This document shows positions 15,204 through 20,528 of a DNA stretch of 20,528 nucleotides, piece by piece. The notes under the pieces are model-generated. The model was not told the origin of the DNA, ran no database searches, and worked only from the letters and a program-made list of their open reading frames with translations. The position numbers and the translations under genes were made by a program. Each line of letters starts with the position of its first letter. Positions within the stretch are counted from its first letter, which is position 1. Origin of the DNA: DAONLM01 sp035406685 (GTDB taxonomy: Bacteria > Spirochaetota > GWE2-31-10 > MWDO01); contig DAONLM010000025.1 of the NCBI GenBank assembly GCA_035406685.1, positions 1 to 20,528 of the forward strand, read 5' to 3'.

Positions 15204-16145
15204 ATGAAAAAAAATATAAAAAACATTTTTGTTATTCTTGTATATATTTTTCTTATTATATCCTGTAAAAAAGAGATAAGAAAAGATAATCCTGATATTG
15301 TTACGACAATTTTTCCTCTTTATGATTTTGTGAAAGAAGTTGGAAAAGAAAAGGTTAATGTATCTATGATTTTACCGCCCGGAGTAGAGGCACATTCTTT
15401 TGAACCAACTCCTAAGGATATAATAAAAATAAACGAAAGTTCTATGTTTATATATATTGGTAAAGATATGGAACCATGGGCAGATGATATTATAAAATCT
15501 ACTAAAAATGATAAGATCGTTGTTATAGAAATAATAAAGAGAATCGAAGATCTAATAATAAGTCATGAGGATGAAGAAGAAGATCATGAAGAAGATAAAC
15601 ATCATTCTGGTAAAGATCCTCATATCTGGCTTGATTTTGAGATAGATCAAAAAATAGTTAGTATAATAGCAGAGGAATTATCAAAAATTGATCCTTCAAA
15701 TAAAGATTTTTATTTAAAAAATGCAGAAGATTACAATTTAAAACTAAAAGAACTCGACGATAAGTATAAAGAAGTTATCAGTAAATGTGAATTAAAGACA
15801 ATTATGTATGGTGGGCATTTTGCTTTTGGATATCTTGCAAAAAGATATGGTTTAAATCATATTTCCCCTTATTCTGGATTTACACCTAATTCCGAACCAA
15901 CGCCACAGAAAATAATAGAATTAATCGAAAACATAAAAAAACATAAAATAGAATACCTCTTTTATGAAGAACTTCTTGAGCCAAAAGTAGCAAAAGTTAT
16001 ATCTTCTTCGACTGGCGTAAAACTCGAACTTTTGCATGCTGCTCATAATTTGACAAAAGATGAATTTTCTAATAAAATAACATTTTTATCAATAATGTAT
16101 GATAATTTAGAAAAATTAAAAAAAGGGTTAAAGTATAAAGAATGA
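15204..16145 (+). CDS. znuA: zinc/manganese ABC transporter substrate-binding lipoprotein
   Basis: Captures Zn2+ (or Mn2+) outside the membrane and delivers it to the ZnuB/ZnuC transporter. The N-terminus is a lipoprotein signal with lipobox LIIS-C (Cys21). Cluster A-1 features: FPLYDFVKEVG, VEAHSFEPTP (His64), DPHIWLD (His140), MYGGHFAFGYLAKRYGL (His205) and the YEELLEP segment (255-260), where the fourth, acidic ligand is expected. A His/Asp/Glu-rich loop at 121-135 (HEDEEEDHEEDKHH) precedes DPH; this loop is typical of zinc rather than manganese binders and may act as a metal sensor or chaperone. The length, 313, is normal. The stop overlaps the znuC start by ATGA. Confidence 0.93.
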   Translation: MKKNIKNIFVILVYIFLIISCKKEIRKDNPDIVTTIFPLYDFVKEVGKEKVNVSMILPPGVEAHSFEPTPKDIIKINESSMFIYIGKDMEPWADDIIKSTKNDKIVVIEIIKRIEDLIISHEDEEEDHEEDKHHSGKDPHIWLDFEIDQKIVSIIAEELSKIDPSNKDFYLKNAEDYNLKLKELDDKYKEVISKCELKTIMYGGHFAFGYLAKRYGLNHISPYSGFTPNSEPTPQKIIELIENIKKHKIEYLFYEELLEPKVAKVISSSTGVKLELLHAAHNLTKDEFSNKITFLSIMYDNLEKLKKGLKYKE

Positions 16146-16864
16146 AAATACTCGAGATAAAAGATTTAAATATAATTTATCAAGGCTATAAAATCCTTTC
16201 TAATATCTCTTTTTTGGTAGAAAAAGGGGATTATATTGCTATTGTTGGTCCAAATGGTGCTGGTAAAACAACTCTTATTAAAGCAATATTGGGGCTTATT
16301 GATATAAATAGTGGTAAAATATCTTTAACCACAGATAAAATAGGATACTTACAGCAGAGATTTTTTCTAAATGATCCAAAATTCCCGGCAAACGTGAAAG
16401 AGATTGTAAAAAGTGGGCTTTTAATTAATAAAAAATTTCCTAAATTTTATTCCAGAAAAGATAATGACAAAGTAGAAAATATTTTAACAAAACTGGATAT
16501 TAAGGAACTCGAAAACAAAATTATAGGCAAACTATCTGGTGGGGAATTTCAAAAGGTATTGCTTGCTCGTGCTCTTATTAGTAATCCGGAAATTCTTTTT
16601 CTTGATGAGCCAACTACGGCACTGGATCCAGTTGCAAGAGACAATTTTTATAATCTTATTAAAGATCTCAACGAAAAAGAAAATCTAACAATATTACTGG
16701 TCTCTCATGATATTGGTTCTGTTGGTAAATATGCAAAAAAGATTTTATACTTAGATCAAAAACTTATTTTTTATGGAACTTTTGATGAATTTTGTAAATC
16801 TCCAGATATGACCTGTTATTTTGGAGATATTTCTCAACACTTTATCTGTCAAAGGCATAACTAA
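16142..16864 (+). CDS. znuC: zinc ABC transporter ATP-binding protein
   Basis: The 240-residue ATPase that powers metal import. Seen: Walker A GPNGAGKTT (36-44), Q-loop IGYLQQR (Q71 or Q72), signature LSGGEFQKV (131-139), Walker B ILFLDEPTTALDP (151-163; D155, E156), D-loop and H-loop LLVSHD (His189). All nucleotide-binding elements are intact. It overlaps znuA by 4 nt at its start and shares one A with the znuB start codon (TAATG), so the three proteins are translationally coupled. Similar ATPases serve manganese systems; zinc is preferred because of the ZnuA loop. Confidence 0.94.
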   Translation: MKILEIKDLNIIYQGYKILSNISFLVEKGDYIAIVGPNGAGKTTLIKAILGLIDINSGKISLTTDKIGYLQQRFFLNDPKFPANVKEIVKSGLLINKKFPKFYSRKDNDKVENILTKLDIKELENKIIGKLSGGEFQKVLLARALISNPEILFLDEPTTALDPVARDNFYNLIKDLNEKENLTILLVSHDIGSVGKYAKKILYLDQKLIFYGTFDEFCKSPDMTCYFGDISQHFICQRHN

Positions 16865-17691
16865 TGGAGATATTTATTCTTTTACAAAAGGCAATATTAT
16901 ACGATTTTATTCAGAAAGCATTAATATGTGGCACACTAATCGCTATAACATCTTCATTATTGGGAAATTTTCTTGTATTAAAAAAACAATCACTTATAAG
17001 TGATGGGTTATCCCATGTAAGTTTTGCAACTATAGCAATTTCTCTTTTTTTGGGTCTTCCACCTTTATTTGTCTCAATACCATTGGTAATTTTTGCATCT
17101 ATTTTAATAAATAGACTCGGTGAAAAAACCAATGTGTATAGTGATTCAGCAATAGGTCTTGTATCTGCATTCAGTATAGCAATTGGTGTTATAATAGTAA
17201 GTATAAATAAAGGCTTTAATATAGATATTTATAGTTATCTCTTTGGTAGTATATTATCCATAAGTTTTGAAGAAATAATTTTAACACTCATTGTTTCAAT
17301 AATATCAATAATTTTATTAATACTTTTTTTAAATGATCTATTCTTAGTAACTTATGATCAGGATTTTGCCTCTGTATCAAAGATTAATACTAAAATATTA
17401 AATATTATAATTGGGATTATTCAATCTATTATAATTGTAGTTGGTATTAAGATAGTTGGAGCAATGTTAATGTCGAGTCTAATAATCTTTCCACCTATTA
17501 CAGCATTACAAATTGCAAAAAATTTTAAATCAATGATAATAATCTCATTGATATTATCAGTAACTTCTGTTATTACTGGAATTTTTTTATCTTTTATTTT
17601 TAATCTACCAACCGGAGCAACAATAGTAGTTATAAATGGGATTTTTTTTATTATATCTTTCTTTCTCAATAAAATAGAAAAAATTAAATAA
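16864..17691 (+). CDS. znuB: zinc ABC transporter permease
   Basis: ABC-3 family integral membrane protein of 275 residues, with about eight hydrophobic segments. The family block SDGLSHVSFATIAIS (46-60) is present, which corresponds to the conserved GDALSHAVLPGVA-type motif contacting the ATPase, together with GAMLMSSLIIFPPITAL (about 203-219). It forms the membrane channel for the metal released by ZnuA. The start codon overlaps the znuC stop (TAATG). It is the last gene of the operon; transcription may run on to the terminator-like hairpin at 17880-17916. Confidence 0.93.
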   Translation: MEIFILLQKAILYDFIQKALICGTLIAITSSLLGNFLVLKKQSLISDGLSHVSFATIAISLFLGLPPLFVSIPLVIFASILINRLGEKTNVYSDSAIGLVSAFSIAIGVIIVSINKGFNIDIYSYLFGSILSISFEEIILTLIVSIISIILLILFLNDLFLVTYDQDFASVSKINTKILNIIIGIIQSIIIVVGIKIVGAMLMSSLIIFPPITALQIAKNFKSMIIISLILSVTSVITGIFLSFIFNLPTGATIVVINGIFFIISFFLNKIEKIK

Positions 17692-17734
17692 TTTTTAGCA
17701 AATTTTTTTAAAAAAAATCTTTAAAAGTTTGTTG

Positions 17735-17761
17735 TTGACAATATTCAGTTTAAAATATAAC
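17735..17761 (+). promoter_or_regulatory. possible promoter of a small RNA
   Basis: TTGACA at 17735-17740 and TATAAC at 17756-17761 are spaced 15 bp apart, shorter than ideal. The sequence downstream has no ORF and ends in a terminator-like hairpin, which is the main reason to consider a small transcript here. Confidence 0.35.
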
Positions 17762-17762
17762 A

Positions 17763-17917
17763 AGTCTGAATAAAAGGACTTCAGTCTATTATTGTTGCGG
17801 TTAAAAAAAAGATTCGTCTACAACTAACAAGTAAACACCCGTCCATAATGCAATTTCATCTTACCTTAATTTTACTCAGCTTGCTTTATAACTTTGTATA
17901 GCAAGATAATTTTTTTA
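17763..17917 (+). ncRNA. candidate small RNA between znuB and the methyltransferase gene
   Basis: About 150 nt without coding capacity, lying between a TTGACA/TATAAC promoter and a hairpin plus T-tract. Local helices are possible: AAGTC (17762-17766) with GACTT (17777-17781), and TTG/CAAC segments around 17791 and 17819. The base composition is less A/T-biased than the flanking spacers. No known RNA family was recognised (not tRNA, tmRNA, 6S or SRP by eye). The alternative is simply a long 3' untranslated region of znuACB. Confidence 0.3.
17880..17916 (+). terminator. rho-independent terminator
   Basis: CTTGCT-tt-ATA (17880-17890) pairs with TAT-AGCAAG (17897-17905) around an ACTTTG loop. 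After ATAA comes a run of seven T residues (17910-17916). The stem holds nine pairs with one bulge. It ends either the znuACB operon or the candidate small RNA. Confidence 0.6.
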
Positions 17918-17971
17918 TTAAAATAAAAAATTTAATAAAATTTTAAAAATATTAAAATTTATATTTTGATG

Positions 17972-17999
17972 TTGACAAAAAGAAAAAAATAATTATAAT
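17972..17999 (+). promoter_or_regulatory. strong sigma-70 promoter with a long leader
   Basis: TTGACA (17972-17977), 16 bp, TATAAT (17994-17999), both hexamers perfect. Predicted transcription starts near 18006, about 270 nt before the methyltransferase ATG. The leader includes a CCCAA/TTGGG hairpin (18044-18048 with 18076-18080) and the first copy of the 53-bp repeat. Confidence 0.6.
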
Positions 18000-18131
18000 T
18001 TAATTATGTAGAATATGCTAAAAATAATCATGATGGATAAACTCCCAATAGTTGCTTAGCTGGATAAAAAGTACTTTGGGTTAATTGTAGAGAAATGGGT
18101 TAGTCCATATGAAAAATAGATGAATAGTTCG

Positions 18132-18184
18132 TCTATACAACAGCAATTATGATTTTTGGTAAAAGTACGCTTTACCCCAAATTG
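18132..18184 (+). repeat. 53-bp direct repeat, copy 1
   Basis: Starts TCTATACAACAG and ends CCCCAAATTG; identical to 19062-19114. Its second half folds as an imperfect hairpin: TTTGGTAAA (18155-18163), a 7-nt loop, then TTTACCCCAAA (18171-18181) with two bulged C. In this copy a tiny frame (ATG at 18120, MNSSSIQQQL, stop) runs into the repeat, which may be the tail of a lost gene. Confidence 0.95.
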
Positions 18185-18278
18185 TTTTCAGCAAATTCTT
18201 TTATACATAGATTGTTATATAAAAATTTAAATTATTATATTTTATAATAAAAATTAACGATAAGGAGAAAAAGTCAAG

Positions 18279-19082
18279 ATGAAAACACTTATTTTAAAAA
18301 TTATCGGCAAAATCCTCATTATTTTAAAGCCATTTTTTGTATTTATCTTTGAATTAGAATCCTTTCTGGCAAGAAAGTGGGCTACTAGTGCACACAAACG
18401 ACTTTTTTGGGCAAAAAATAGAATTCCAAAAGATCCGGAGTTTTTCGACCATCATATAGACTTGTATTATTTGTGGCCTAAAAACGGAACATCATGGTGG
18501 TTGGAAAGAGGGATTTTTAGTGCATTAGCATTGAGAAAAGATGGTAATATATTAGAATTAGCGTGTGGTGATGGGTTTAATGCAAAACACTTTTACAGTT
18601 ACATAGCGAAATCTGTAATTGCATGTGATTTTGATAAAAGTGCAATAAAAACAGCTAAAAGAAAAAACAGTGCGAAAAATATAACTTTTTTACTTAGAGA
18701 TATTCGGAACGAAATGCCTGAAGGTGAATTTGATAATATTGTCTTTGATGCAGCAATTGAACATTTTACACCAGATGAAATTAATTTGATTATGAAAAAT
18801 ATAAAGGAGAGGTTATCTGCTAAAAAGGGTATATTATCTGGATACACTATTGTTAAAAAAGCGGAGGGTAAAAGTTTAGAACAACATGAATATGAATTTG
18901 AAGACATGTCCGATTTAAAAAGATTTTTAACTCCGTATTTTAAAAATGTTATTGTTTTTGAAACAATTTATCCCGAAAGGCATAATCTTTATTTTTGGGC
19001 ATCAGACGGAACTATTCCTTTTTCTAAAGATTGGGATCATTGGCTTATAGATACTAACCACTCTATACAACAGCAATTATGA
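18279..19082 (+). CDS. class I SAM-dependent methyltransferase bracketed by direct repeats
   Basis: A 267-residue protein with a basic, hydrophobic N-terminus (about 1-28, possibly a membrane-associating helix) and a Rossmann methyltransferase fold. Motif I is ILELACGDGF (91-100), the acidic loop after strand 2 is CDFDKSA (D117/D119), RDI is at 140-142 and motif IV-like FDAAIEHF at 156-163. The WPKNGTSWWLERGIF segment (66-80) precedes motif I. The fold is that of Methyltransf_11/25-type enzymes with small-molecule, sugar or lipid substrates; the substrate is unknown. AAGGAG at 18262-18267 supports the start. The last residues SIQQQL and the stop are encoded by the second copy of the 53-bp repeat, so the gene and its 3' repeat look like one movable unit. 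Confidence 0.75.
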   Translation: MKTLILKIIGKILIILKPFFVFIFELESFLARKWATSAHKRLFWAKNRIPKDPEFFDHHIDLYYLWPKNGTSWWLERGIFSALALRKDGNILELACGDGFNAKHFYSYIAKSVIACDFDKSAIKTAKRKNSAKNITFLLRDIRNEMPEGEFDNIVFDAAIEHFTPDEINLIMKNIKERLSAKKGILSGYTIVKKAEGKSLEQHEYEFEDMSDLKRFLTPYFKNVIVFETIYPERHNLYFWASDGTIPFSKDWDHWLIDTNHSIQQQL

Positions 19083-19114
19083 TTTTTGGTAAAAGTACGC
19101 TTTACCCCAAATTG
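19062..19114 (+). repeat. 53-bp direct repeat, copy 2
   Basis: Identical to 18132-18184, 930 bp away. It supplies the last six codons and stop of the methyltransferase gene, then the TTTGGTAAA/TTTACCCCAAA hairpin (19085-19111). Sequences on either side of the two copies are unrelated, which gives sharp boundaries. Confidence 0.95.
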
Positions 19115-19203
19115 CATGTGGAAGTATTATAATAAGGCAACTTTGGTAACTTTTGGACGTTATCATTAATTTTAAAATTATAAAATATAAAAAGGAGAAT
19201 TAA

Positions 19204-20178
19204 ATGAAAGTATTAAATTTATTAAACGTAATAATTATTGAAGTAAAGAGAGATAATAAGAACATTTATTTGTTGTTAGATTCTGGATTCCCTCATTCAT
19301 TTTCAAATGATATTAATTCAATAAGTAATACTGATTTGGGAATTGATGTTAAATTTAACTTAAATTTAAAAAATAAAGGCATTGATTTAAGTAGAGTAAA
19401 TGAACTATTTGGAATTAAATTATCAGGAATATTAGGCATTGATTTTTTTCATATTTTTAATAATATTAAAATCGATATAAATGAAAAACAAATAGAATTT
19501 AATACGAATGATTTTGATTATGATTTTGATATTGATTTATTAAATACAAGACCATTTATTATAAATATTTCATTAGAAAACAATAAAAACTTTGGTAGCT
19601 GCGTAGTAGATACTGGTGCATTTTCTTGTATGAAATTCTCAGGAAACTTTAATAATAATTATAAAAGTAGTAGAGGATGGGTATTCCCCGCAGCAATGGT
19701 GGACCAAATGAGAATTGATTATTATTCTGATGTAGAATTATATTTTAATAATAATTTTAGTCCAGGTAAGTATATAGTTGGTATATCTAATAATTTGCCT
19801 CATATACCATTTTCTTATGTATTAGGATTAAATTTTATGACTGATTATATTTGTTTTTTTGATTTAATAAATAATAAATTAAAATTTAAAAAATCAAATA
19901 AATCTAATATATTAAATATAAATACACGACCTCTTTATTCTCTAAAGTTCCAGGTAAAAATTATAAATAAAGAAATAATTGTTAGTAATATACTGGATGG
20001 GTGTAATTTGGATATTAATGTTGGTGATAAAATTATAATACCGGATTTGGACATGGATAACTTAGAAGTGGTAAATGATATATATAATAAAATAATTTTT
20101 TTAAATTCAGATGATGAAATAGAATTAATTTGTAATAATCAAAAAGTTAGATATAAACCAGTGCCACTATTTAGTTAA
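19204..20178 (+). CDS. retropepsin-like aspartic protease with PDZ-like C-terminus
   Basis: A 324-residue protein with no signal peptide. It has two aspartic-protease half-motifs in one chain. The first half (about 6-100) has LLLDSGFPHSF (D26-S27-G28) and ILGIDFFHIFNNIKID (76-91). The second (about 115-230) has SCVVDTGAFSCM (D136-T137-G138) and YVLGLNFMTDYICFFD (205-220). The hydrophobic-hydrophobic-Gly pairing after each Asp motif is as expected for retropepsin/pepsin folds. Residues ~245-318 (EIIVSNILDGCNLDINVGDKIIIPDLD, then IELICNNQKVRYKP) look like a degenerate PDZ domain. Bacterial aspartyl-protease/PDZ proteins exist, but they are usually exported; this one is apparently cytoplasmic. 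Start supported by AAGGAG at 19192-19197. It could be inactive or a binding protein; the substrate is unknown. Confidence 0.6.
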   Translation: MKVLNLLNVIIIEVKRDNKNIYLLLDSGFPHSFSNDINSISNTDLGIDVKFNLNLKNKGIDLSRVNELFGIKLSGILGIDFFHIFNNIKIDINEKQIEFNTNDFDYDFDIDLLNTRPFIINISLENNKNFGSCVVDTGAFSCMKFSGNFNNNYKSSRGWVFPAAMVDQMRIDYYSDVELYFNNNFSPGKYIVGISNNLPHIPFSYVLGLNFMTDYICFFDLINNKLKFKKSNKSNILNINTRPLYSLKFQVKIINKEIIVSNILDGCNLDINVGDKIIIPDLDMDNLEVVNDIYNKIIFLNSDDEIELICNNQKVRYKPVPLFS

Positions 20179-20211
20179 TTGTTATATAAATTTTAACTTA
20201 GATATTTTTCA

Positions 20212-20246
20212 TTCTCTCTATTTAAATAATTCTACGATAGAGAGAA
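20212..20246 (+). terminator. 10-bp hairpin after the retropepsin-like gene
   Basis: TTCTCTCTAT (20212-20221) and ATAGAGAGAA (20237-20246) pair perfectly around a 15-nt loop. The following sequence is T-rich but lacks a proper T-run. It may terminate the upstream gene or protect its 3' end. Pyrimidine-rich CTCTC stretches continue to about 20268. Confidence 0.35.
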
Positions 20247-20274
20247 GTATTTATTCTCTCCTCTCTTCTTACAA

Positions 20275-20358
20275 TTATTCATTATCTATTGGCTTATACA
20301 CTCCATTTATATTCACTCTTTCTTTACCTGTATTACTTTTTAGCAGATTAGATTTCAT
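20275..20358 (-). CDS. possible 27-residue peptide or gene remnant
   Basis: A - strand frame begins with ATG at 20358 and ends in TAA at 20275-20277. The peptide (MKSNLLKSNTGKERVNING, then VYKPIDNE) has a balanced composition unlike random A/T-rich translation. There is no ribosome-binding sequence, and the upstream DNA is the oppositely oriented RHH upstream module. It may be the beginning of a broken gene; confidence is low. Confidence 0.2.
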   Translation of the reverse strand: MKSNLLKSNTGKERVNINGVYKPIDNE

Positions 20359-20367
20359 TTTTAATTA

Positions 20368-20452
20368 AAATTTTTTATTTTTTTCATAAATTTTGTAAAG
20401 GATTTTCTTAAAAATTTTGTGATTAATATATAGAAATATTTTTATTAGGAGG
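20368..20452 (+). repeat. duplicated upstream module (copy B)
   Basis: Matches 12963-13050 (- strand) over about 85 bp, including the GTAAAGGATTTTCT and TTGTGATTAATATATAG blocks and the AGGAGG ribosome-binding sequence at 20447-20452. It leads directly into the partial gene at 20460. Confidence 0.8.
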
Positions 20453-20459
20453 GTTTATT

Positions 20460-20528
20460 ATGAATAACATTTGTAAAATTTTAGAAAACTATACTGTAGA
20501 GCATGAGTTACATATTGTGGTTAACTCA
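20460..20528 (+). CDS. 5' end of a gene cut by the window edge, possible RHH paralogue
   Basis: Only 23 codons are present (MNNICKILENYTVEHELHIV, then VNS). The start is well supported by AGGAGG 7 nt upstream. The upstream region is shared with the tandem ribbon-helix-helix gene at 12438-12953, and the HELHIVVNS segment could be the first beta strand of such a domain (compare FDFVIND there). Identity as a paralogue is inferred from the shared upstream DNA, not from the protein itself. Confidence 0.55.
   Translation, partial: MNNICKILENYTVEHELHIVVNS

Noticed and set aside
16821..17003. 60-codon + strand frame across the znuC-znuB junction
   Set aside because: It overlaps two well-supported genes in another frame; the TAATG coupling explains the junction.
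17761..17860. tRNA or tmRNA gene in the znuB-methyltransferase spacer
   Set aside because: ATTCGTC resembles part of a T-loop, but no acceptor or anticodon stems can be formed around it.
18599..18907. 102-codon - strand frame within the methyltransferase gene
   Set aside because: It is opposite the SAM-binding motifs of a clear methyltransferase; a shadow frame.
19050..19165. Classical integron attC site
   Set aside because: CTAACC near 19056 and CGTTAT near 19159 look suggestive, but the RYYYAAC/GTTRRRY cores do not match and the arms pair poorly outside the central hairpin.

Overview
The window is very A+T-rich chromosomal DNA from a bacterium. Nearly all genes are on the + strand, packed in short operons separated by A/T-rich spacers. 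Several spacers hold textbook sigma-70 promoters (TTGACA, 16-17 bp, TATAAT). The RsbU/SpoIIE phosphatase with Slr1659/Slr1658-like switch proteins, the short Campylobacter/Bacteroidetes-style PabB and PabC, a lipoprotein ZnuA and the VIT/VWA proteins would fit a low-GC spirochaete or a similar diderm. No rRNA or tRNA is present, so this assignment is tentative and rests on gene content only.

Layout. (1) 221-3367: a partner-switching signalling set, made of a membrane sensor with a PP2C phosphatase, a STAS-like antagonist and a HATPase-type kinase. (2) 3466-6763: two exported von Willebrand A proteins in one operon, one with a coiled-coil tail and one with a VIT domain. (3) 6764-7976: a decayed stretch with an ORF fragment, a possible transposase remnant, palindromes and one copy of a repeated upstream element. 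(4) 7977-12235: a tight operon of a large YcaO protein, a TrmA/RlmD-type RNA uracil methyltransferase and an S66 (LD-carboxypeptidase/MccF-like) peptidase. (5) 12438-12953 on the - strand: a tandem ribbon-helix-helix protein. Its ~85-bp upstream region recurs almost unchanged at 20368-20452, in front of a gene cut off by the window end, and partly at 7730-7770. (6) 13129-14666: overlapping pabB-pabC for p-aminobenzoate, possibly with a leaderless mRNA. (7) 14711-15012: four degenerate copies of a ~50-bp unit, with GACATATGTC palindromes. (8) 15128-17691: promoter, a near-perfect Zur-box-like palindrome, then znuA-znuC-znuB with overlapping stops and starts, a zinc/manganese uptake system probably repressed by zinc.

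(9) 17692-20459 looks like an accessory region. It holds a possible small RNA ending in a terminator, a consensus promoter with a ~270-nt leader, an SAM methyltransferase gene bracketed by a perfect 53-bp direct repeat (18132-18184 and 19062-19114; the second copy encodes the protein's last residues and stop), and a single-chain double-motif aspartic-protease-like protein with a PDZ-like tail. The repeat forms an imperfect hairpin and lies at the end of each unit, which resembles a gene-cassette arrangement, although no integrase is visible.

The most notable points are the repeat-bracketed methyltransferase unit, the duplicated ribbon-helix-helix upstream module, the repeat array before znuABC, and the unusual retropepsin-like protein.
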